64,000 nucleotides of DNA from Acanthosepion lycidas (taxonomy: Eukaryota > Mollusca > Cephalopoda > Sepiida > Sepiidae). The notes beneath the pieces were generated by a model. The model was given only the letters and a program-made list of their open reading frames with translations. It did not search any database and had not been told where the DNA came from. Shown piece by piece: positions 56,480 to 64,000 of the stretch (within the stretch, counting starts at the first letter, position 1; every line of letters begins with the position of its first letter). Position numbers and translations under genes: made by a program. The stretch lies in NCBI GenBank assembly GCA_963932145.1, contig OZ010577.1:21806964-21870963 (forward strand). Direction: 5' to 3'.

Positions 56480-57720
56480 GATGCTATTTGAATTGAGATT
56501 TTTAACTTTTCTATTAAGAATTGTGCCTGAGGTTTTTTCTTGGGTCAAAGCCAGCATCTCTGCTTTTGTTCCTCTTTGGAAATACCATGTGAAAACACAA
56601 TGTTCTTCTTGGTTAACACTGGCCTGATCAGCCATCATAATGCACAGGAATCTGTTCTTGCAGATGTTCCAGCTTAATAGTTCTGATCATAACAGAAGCC
56701 TATTAGTGAGTGCATGTAACAATTGTAAACACGTCTTCAGAGAATTTTTTTTTTTTTAGCAGATAGAAGCTTTGAGGTGCCTCATTCTAAAAAATTTGGC
56801 TCTCATGACTACTAGTGATTCTGTAATACTGTGTTAAATAGGAGTAAGTTTCCTATCCCTCCTCTCTTCACTCAATTTGAAGTGTTAACTTCTATTGATA
56901 AAACAGAATGTTTTGCTTGTAAATTCTCCTTCAATTCTACTCTTGACTCATCTGGAATATCTTTGCCTGACCTTCCACTTAGAACTGAGTCCCTATTGAG
57001 TGATATGCGTATAACTCTGTCTATGGTTTCAAAGCATATGGACTTAATAGTATCCCTACAACTGTCCTTAAGAAATGTTCTCCTGAACTGGCTCCTATTC
57101 TCTATAAATTGTACAATAAGTGCTCTTGCTTTCCTACTTGGTGAAAATGTATCAAAAATGGGAGCTATGTAAGCCTTCTTTCTGCTACCAGCATACTGAT
57201 TGGGATTCATTTTGTGACATTCTCCTAGATACCCTTTGGATTGAGATTATTAACCTCCCTATTGAGAATGGTACCATAGAGATTTCTTCTTGGGTCAAAG
57301 CCAGCATCAATGCTTTTGTTCCTTCTTGGAAATACCAAGTGAAACCATAATTTTCTCTTTGGTTCACACTGGCCTGTTCTGCCACTATAGTTCACAGGAA
57401 TCACTTCTGGTAGTTCCAGCATGATAGTTCTGATCATAACAGAAGCTTATTTGTGTGTGCTCCTAACAATTGTAAACATGTCCTGAAAGAGTCTAAGTCT
57501 CTGCAGATAGAATGAAACACCTCATAACTACTGACAGCTCTGTAATACTGTGTTAAATAAGAGTAAGTCTTCTATCCACCCTCTCTTCACTCAACTTCTA
57601 TTGATAAAGCAAAATGTTTTGCTTGTAAATTCTCCTTAAATTCTAATCTTGATCCATCTGGAATATCTTTGCCTGATTTTCCACTTAGAACTGAGTCCCT
57701 ATTGGGTGATATGCAGGTAA
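56480..57720 (+). repeat. Direct duplication inside the LINE, offset about 735 bp
   Basis: 56480-57010 and 57230-57720 share CTTGGGTCAAAGCCAGCATC, GTTCTGATCATAACAGAAGC, AATACTGTGTTAAATA and TTTGCTTGTAAATTCTCCTT. They differ enough that either the duplication is old or two subfamily copies inserted. Confidence 0.85.
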
Positions 57721-57754
57721 CATCTATCTATATTTCTGAGATGAGGTATTATAA

Positions 57755-57900
57755 TTATTTACATTGTTTGGACTGTTAGAACAATCTACCCCAGTGGAGG
57801 AAGTAGATAGTTCAGTTTCAAATTCCAACCACCTGAAGAAGGCCGAAGTGTACGACGACTGAAACATAGATGAGGACAACAGTTTGAACAATGTAAATAA
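57755..57900. repeat. Fold-back SINE-A tail inside the LINE
   Basis: Starts TTATTTACATTGTTTGGACT and ends with its inverse AACAATGTAAATAA. CCACCTGAAGAAGGCCGAAG and ACTGAAACATAGATGAGGAC lie between. It separates two LINE blocks, so it is an insertion. Confidence 0.85.
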
Positions 57901-59220
57901 ATTAAATAATGCATATAACAGTTCATAGTTTTGGCTATCATTTCTAAACTAGAACCCTTCAAATCATGCAGACTTGATAGTGTCCCTGCAATACACCCTA
58001 AGAAATGTGCTCCCAAACTGGCTTTTGTTTTCTCTAAAATGTACAATAAGTGCTTTTCTGCTGCTTGTTGAAAATCTAGTGTTAATCTAGTCTTTAACAA
58101 CACAGGTGAACAGTCTGATCGTTCTATCAGCCTTTTAGGCTTCTACCTCTTTTTGGCAAAATACTAGAGGTTCTAATCAACTCTAAATTGGTTGAACATC
58201 TTACACTGCAGAATCTTTCTTCAGATAAGCAATACAGCTTTCACTTCTTTAGCTCAACTGCTGCTGTATTAATGGCCATTGCTGAAAGAGTTTATCAAGT
58301 TTTACATAAGAATGCTGAAACTTGGGATGTTGCTTTAGATATCTTGAATGCATTTGACAGGGTTTGACAACTTAAAGGTTATTGTATTTCTGGATTAATT
58401 GATCTGATTCAATCTTTCTTATCAAGTCACAAAATGAAAGTTGTCATGAATGGCTACTCTTCTAGAGCATTTTGTATTAATGCAGGTAACCCCCAATGTT
58501 GTTCCTAATTTTCATAAATGACCTTCATGACATGTCAAATCAGTATCTATTCTGATGGCACAACTATTTACTTCTGTCTTGATGGTTTGATAAGGTCAAA
58601 ATGTTAGCTGACTTTAAAAATGACCTACAATCTGTTAACTGGAACAAAAAATGGTTTGTGAATTTTAACACCTCCAAAACAAAGCTGCCCTCTTTTAATC
58701 ATCTTAGAGAAATGTTTTTTCTTCCATGAAATCACTAAATGCAAATTGTCTTGAATGGTCACTCTTCTAGATCTTTCTGCATTAATGCAGGAGTCTCCCA
58801 AAACTATCATTGAACCTACACCATTCTTAATTTTCATCAATGATGTTCCTGATGGTATCACTTCTCAACTTAGTACCTATGCTCTGATGACATATCTATT
58901 TATTCCTGTCTTAATTGTAATTTTGATTGGTTCAATAAGTTCAAATCGGTAGGTGATTTAAAAAATGACATAGATTCTGCTGTTAACTGGGACAAAGAAT
59001 GGCTTGTTAAAAAATCTCCAAAATGAAACTACTCTTAATTGTTTGAGAAAATCCTTTTTACTTTCATCAGTATGGCTAATGCTAACCTCCAGGTGAGTAA
59101 CTCATTGTGTCTTCTCAGACTAACGTTTTTCACCGACATGAATGGAAAGATTATATTAAATCCATTGCTAGGTCAGCTGCTAGGAAAGCTGGTTACCTAT
59201 GACATGGTAGACAATTTTTC

Positions 59221-59880
59221 TTGCTAGAATCTATCTTATATATTTATAAGTCTACCATTCATCCATGCATAGAACATTGCTGCCACATATGGTCTGGTGA
59301 TACTGCTATATATTTAGAGATCCTTGATAAAGTCCAAAGAAAACTCTGCAATATAATTGGTCCTGACCTGTCATACTGTCTTCAGTCCCTTTCCCACCAC
59401 CAAAATGTACCTTCCTTGTGCCTTTTCTGTAAACATTTTTATGGTAACTGTTCTCTATGGTACGAAGACTTTATGAATTTAAGTGCAGTACTAGATTGGT
59501 GGCATTCAATCACTGCATTGTGCAAAAAAAAAAAAAAAAAAGTTTCTCATCAGAACTCATTTTGCACATTTATAAATCTACCATTCGTCTGTATATTGAA
59601 TACTGTTGCCATATCTGGTCTGGTGCTCCTACTGTGCATCTTGAGATTCTTGACAAAATCCAAAGAAGGGTCTGCAAGACAATTGACCCTGACCAGTTAT
59701 CTTTTCTCTAGACACTTTTTCATCAATGTGACGTGGCTTCCTCCTCTCTGGTCACCAAATATTTTCATGGTAACCAACTACATGAATTTAAGTCTGCAAT
59801 ACAATCAACCCTGACCAGTTATCTTTTCTCTGGCTTCCTTCTTTCTGATCACCAAATATTTTCCTGTTAACTGCTCAAAC
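59221..59880 (+). repeat. Direct duplication of the LINE C-terminal block
   Basis: LESILYIYKSTIHPCIEHCC (59221) and SELILHIYKSTIRLYIEYCC (about 59550) are successive copies. A further short repeat of ACCCTGACCAGTTATCTTTT lies at 59685 and 59808. Confidence 0.85.
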
Positions 59881-60234
59881 GAGCTTTTTTTTTTTTTCCT
59901 GGCACCCCAACTACATGAATTTAAGCATGCTACTAAACTGGCAACTAGGTCTCACTACTTGACTGTTCTAGTTAGATGCAACCATCATTTCTACTTTAAC
60001 AGTCTTTTTTTTTTCTTTTTTTTTGTAGTTTCCACCTGTGAGACTCTTGATTTCTTGCTTCCTTTTTTTGCCCTTTCCTCAATCCTCCCTATTTTCAATT
60101 TTCTCACTCCCTTTCACTCCATGTAACCCCACCCCTTGCGTTCTAGTGGAACTGTCTCCTTGATTGGGGTGAAATGATTAAAAAAGAAAACAACAGAAAA
60201 CAAGGAATTTAAAAACTTTTAAAGTTGTTATTTT

Positions 60235-60600
60235 ATATGCTATGTCTCTTCAGAAGCTGGGAGATCATGGCTCTCCACAACTTTTTATACATTGCAGCTG
60301 TATGCAATGTTTGTCTAGTACCAGTTCTGCCATCCATTTACACAAACTCATTAGGTAGGTTACTCAATATATCCCTCTTGCCTTCAACATGTCTTGTGAG
60401 TATCAAATTATCTAAGCCCTCTTTCCTCTTTATATGTTCCCATAATTTCAACTGTCTCCTAGGATTCTAATTTCAAGTTTCTTTCTTGTTTTCCTTAATA
60501 GTTCCTCATTGCTCACATATTCAGTCCATGTTATTCTCAGCATCCTTCTGTAGAACCATATCTTGGATGCCCCAATTGGAAACAAGCTTAGTTTCATTAA
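60235..60600 (-). pseudogene. RTE-like LINE, C-terminal part
   Basis: GATCATGGCTCTCCACAACT through TCCATTTACACAAACTCATT and TTCTGTAGAACCATATC match 31980-32300. Confidence 0.7.
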
Positions 60601-60819
60601 TTCAAAACAGAAAACAAAGAAATAGATGCTGAGAATAGTAATGATAATTTAATAAGAATTGGATGATGTAAATAATATGAGGAAGAATGGAATAATTCAA
60701 AGAGATACTGATGCAAAAATATAAGCAAATAAGAGGCTGTAAAAATAAGATAAGAACATGTGGTCTGATAAATATGATACTTCAATATTTGTCTGTATTT
60801 CTGAAATAATCTATTGTAA

Positions 60820-61105
60820 CTTTTTACATTGTTCAAACTTTTGTCCTCATCTTTGCTGTCATATTCATGATGTTTCAGCTATTATATGCTCTGGCCCTCT
60901 TTAGGTGATTGGAATTTTGAACGAAACCCTTTATTTCATCCACTGGGATAGATTGTTCTAGTTCCAAATGCCATGCCTCAGTTATTTACCTTTAACCTCT
61001 CTTTTTGTTCAGCACTGCTGTGACCAGGTATTGAACTCACAACTCTATTGGGTCAAGTAACTGCATTACTTTAACCAATGCTTTTATCCACTGAGCCATG
61101 TGTCC
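60820..61105 (-). mobile_element. tRNA-derived SINE, type A, near full length
   Basis: The minus strand starts GGACACATGGCTCAGTGGAT (A-box-like) near 61100, with B-box-like GAGTTCAATACC near 61035. A body follows with CCCAGTGGATGAAATAAAGG. The 3' tail is CACCTAAAGAGGGCCAGAGC, AGCTGAAACATCATG, GCAAAGATGAGGACAAAAG and AACAATGTAAA. It is the best single copy of the SINE carrying the hairpin module. Confidence 0.75.
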
Positions 61106-61785
61106 TATAATGACTTTATATATTTATCAGTCATACTGCTTGATCTCCCCCAAGTAATGAGAGATTCCACGGTTATAGTAACAGAAAATACTACTTGATA
61201 CTGATAATCAAACAGGCCTAGTGTTAATATAACAATATTGGATTGATAAATAGAGAGGATCCCAGTTTGTTCCCATGTTTTTATCTCAATGGTTTCATGT
61301 GGCAATAGAGTAAATTAGAGAGACAGAAATCCTTTGTCAGTATAATTTATCAGCTATTGATACATTAACACTGAATGCGAATATAGAAAAACGAGATACA
61401 TGCCTGTAAGAAACAAAACATTTAATAAGGCAAACAACTTACATACACATATTAAAAGGATTTATATATGTACCAAAACAAATGATTGTTCATACTGTCC
61501 AAGGGACGAGAATTTTCACAGAACAAGAACAAAAAAAATAACATAACTGCTTTATGGCCTTTGACCGTCCGTAGCTAAGTGACTAGAAATTACTTTTGTT
61601 CTCCACTTTAGTCTGTGCACATGTTGACCAGTTTCCATGTGTGTGGATGCCCTGGTGGTCAGGAAGGTAATGACCATTCCTCAAAAAAAAAAAAAGTAGC
61701 TTTCTTTGGAAATTTTTAATGAGTGAAGAAACAGAATTCTTTCTTAAATGTGATAATGGAGTTAAATGTATAGATAATAATCCTA
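61106..61785. other. AT-rich DNA, nothing recognised
   Basis: No coding stretch or repeat family is recognised. Confidence 0.45.
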
Positions 61786-61865
61786 TTAGGTTGGTGCAAA
61801 AATAATATCGTTTTTTGACGTTAAAAAATACGTCAAAAAACGATATTATTTTTGCACCAACCTAA
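61786..61865. mobile_element. Mariner MITE, MADE1-like, 80 bp
   Basis: TTAGGTTGGTGCAAAAATAA at the left and its exact inverse at the right, TA on both sides (61784-61785, 61866-61867). An 80-bp near-perfect palindrome with a few-base centre. Confidence 0.96.
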
Positions 61866-62779
61866 TAGATTATCCAAGCAGAAAATATTATAAATTTACT
61901 AAAATATTGCCTTCATTTATTGAAGCTAACATGTTTTGTTAGTTTTCTTCCAAACTTTTTACTTTTAATGACTTAAAAGCAAAATTCATTCTTACATGCA
62001 ACAAAAGAATTAAGTTTACAGATAAGAATTCAAGATTACCCATGCAGAAAATATAACCAATGGAGTTGCAAAATTACTTAAAAGCTGCCATAATTGTTTT
62101 GACTGCATGGGTTAGCTTGTATAAACAGTTGTTTAAATAATAATCTTAAAATACAAATATGAAAGAAAAAACACAGCAGAATGACTATTGATGTCAATAG
62201 ATGAAACTATCATCATATAATGAATGCATGGAGCAAATTGACTCAGAAACAATACAAGAATTACTATGGCAATTGTGATCAACTGGAAACAGTGCCAATG
62301 AATTTTAAGTGGGCATTTAAATAAATTCTATATGCAGAGGTCAGGGGCTGTGCTCAAGAATAGAAAGTGATTTTATTGGGATACTGAAATTCAAATGGAT
62401 AACCTGATAACAGATGAGATATAGATATTGTTAACAAAGACAAACATCTTGGCAAAATTTTGGCATTAGTATTTCAATGGATCACTGGGTAAAATCAAGA
62501 AAGAGAAGAATAACAAAAATTTATAAAGTTGCATCCATCTTTATTAAAGTGCTTGGAAAGATCCCAAAGATCTTGGAAAAAAGACAAAACACTAGAAATC
62601 TAAGTAAACTTTGTAAATATTATGACAAGTGCATTCCAAAAATTAGTAAGAACACTGAAGAAAATCCATTTACCCACAAAGAGCAATGAGATACAAGTGA
62701 TAGGTTTTGTTTTGTTTAATAACATATCAACTCCTTATTTATCATTTAATACCAAAATTTAATTTTCTTCAGAGCATTA
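61866..62779. other. Unassigned DNA
   Basis: The open stretch 62477-62689 (KRRITKIYKVASIFIKVLGK...) is Lys-rich and AT-biased, with no motif I know. Not called as a gene. Confidence 0.4.
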
Positions 62780-63406
62780 GTAATTTCTTTTACAAAATTA
62801 CTGGTAATTATTTTTACTATGAAAATGTATTGCTGACATCTTTACTAAAATAAATGTATTTTTATACTTTCATAATGTTTTGACCGCATGATTGATAGAA
62901 AAGATCATAATAACCTTTTGATAATAATATCAATAGTAACAATCATAATAGTGATCATAATAACAAGTATTAATGTAACAGGTGATAGAATGATAAGCAA
63001 TCATATAATGGATGCAATAATGATGTGTAATTGCTAATAAGAGCATGGGACAAAATCTCTTGCGCATAAAATCATTTTTTCATTTCAAGACTTCAGTTAA
63101 TATTGAATCAGGTTGTGAGGCTTTATAAACTTTTTCTAAATGAAAACTCTCCTTCTCTTGAGGATATAAGGGAAACTCCCTCTTGAATGAATGGTGCTCA
63201 AATACTTTCCTATCATCCAGTTGTTCCACAACTGGGTTGACCACTTGTTTACAGACCTCCTGTGATGTACAGTGGCTATGAGGTAATTTTACTGGTCAAC
63301 ACTGATGAACGTAATTGGGATACTGAATGCATAATCTACTTTGGTGTTTCTTGGTTGGGTTTTATGGCATATCAACCACTGTAGGTCATTTAATGCCAAA
63401 TTAAGT

Positions 63407-63440
<34 letters not shown>

Positions 63441-63840
63441 TATATATACCTATATATGTGTATATATATTAAATATACAGTACTATTAAACGTATAGCTG
63501 GCAACATTATTTTTTCAAAAACGTATAGCTGGCAACATTATTTTTCCTAAAACATTATCTGAGGCCTTGCTGTTGGATGTAGTTCATCGTCATACCCAGG
63601 ACACGGATGCAGCTTATTGTCATACCCAGGATGTGGGTAAGACCTGGAAAAACTAGGAGTTCTCTATATGCTCATAGCTGGGACCTTAACAGGTGCTACC
63701 ACTCCAGGTCAGGGTGAACCTGGGAACACCAGCAATTAAGAGGTGGTTCCATGCTCCTCAAAACCTCTTGATCAGAAGCCTTGCTGTTGGATGTAGTTTA
63801 ACATCATACCCAGGATGGGTGTTTCTTGGTAACAAATAGA
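62780..63840 (+). repeat. Unnamed interspersed repeat, type C, second copy
   Basis: TTACTGGTAATTATTTTTAC and ACTTTCATAATGTTTTGACC (62800-62885), then TTTATGGCATATCAACC (63360), then three GCTGTTGGATGTAGTT or related blocks (63560-63830) with CATAGCTGGGACCTTAACAG. Same elements as 9200-9610 in a partly different order, interrupted by unrelated DNA and a TA microsatellite at 63408-63435. Confidence 0.7.
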
Positions 63841-64000
63841 GTATACTAAAAATTTACTTCTCTAAGAACAAATGTTTCTGATTGACATTAAAATTGAGAC
63901 AGTCTGGTTATTCCTGATGTTATCTCACTACAACAAATCTAACAATAAAAATAACCCAGCTGTATCCATGGAAATTCCAGATTTTTCTAACACCAATTTT

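Larger units (their letters stand above)
56460..60180 (+). pseudogene. CR1/Jockey-like LINE ORF2 remnant, internally reduplicated
   Basis: A non-LTR reverse transcriptase, decayed but long. In order: SWVKASINAFVPSWKYQ; IPPLFTQFEVLTSIDKTECF with PLRTESLLSDMRITLS; a finger region; SDKQYSFHFFSSTAAVL with RVYQVLH; VALDILNAFDRV (catalytic Asp block, about 58320-58365); LIQSFLSSHKMKVVMNGYSS; a second copy of that block at about 58735; a decayed active-site region; CCHIWSGDTAIYLEILDKVQ; and a 3' end GGTGAAATGATTAAAAAAG. The N-terminal part, the palm and the C-terminal part each occur twice in direct order. The endonuclease is not legible. Many stops. Confidence 0.85.

Noticed and set aside
62477-62689. 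Lys/Arg-rich open stretch of 70 codons
   Set aside because: No recognisable domain and A-rich base composition explains the residues. Left as unassigned.

Overview
This 64 kb window is AT-rich, repeat-saturated metazoan DNA. No host gene can be supported from start to end. The long TA microsatellites, tRNA-headed SINEs, Penelope-like elements (PLEs), RTE-like and CR1/Jockey-like LINEs, Tc1/mariner transposons and Ty3-type LTR fossils together look like a mollusc, most likely a cephalopod such as an octopus. That is inference from repeat content, since there is no host marker gene. Nearly every recognisable coding stretch is a decayed transposable element. The sequence between them is probably intergenic or the interior of a very long intron.

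Layout. 0.4-1.6 kb: a PLE reverse transcriptase remnant. 1.97-4.34 kb: a 2.4 kb array of about 80 units of TTTACACATACA plus (TA)n. 5.0-6.6 kb: an almost full-length Tc1-type transposon. 7-12.9 kb: SINE, RTE-like and CR1-like fragments. 14-19.3 kb: a probable solo LTR, a Tc1 remnant and LINE ends. 20.13-24.37 kb: a GC-rich Ty3-type LTR element with a 5-bp target duplication. 25.8-27.4 kb: two PLE GIY-YIG endonuclease remnants. 28.5-30.8 kb: a Tc1 end, a Cys-rich CXC-domain fragment, a fold-back MITE and a perfect 175-bp-arm palindrome. 31.8-39 kb: LINE and SINE fragments, a 431-bp segmental duplication and a fold-back SINE tail. 40.35-40.8 kb: a 94-bp tandem repeat. 43.2-46 kb: a CR1-like LINE split by an old LTR element. 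46.3-50.5 kb: a second Ty3-type fossil with a 5-bp target duplication. 52.2-61.9 kb: RTE-like and CR1-like LINEs (one internally reduplicated), a dimeric tRNA SINE and two MADE1-like mariner MITEs. 62.8-63.8 kb: a repeat shared with 9.2-9.6 kb.

How the parts relate. The tRNA-headed SINE of type B ends in sequence shared with the 3' end of the RTE-like LINE, the usual sign of a SINE borrowing a LINE's machinery. A second tRNA-headed SINE (type A), several anonymous repeats, both PLE endonuclease remnants and the perfect palindrome all carry variants of one short hairpin module. The module is CTGA(N)GA, then a stem-loop, then a GAAAC box. In the palindrome family it resembles a hammerhead ribozyme fold. 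This shared terminal module is the best candidate here for something not yet well described.
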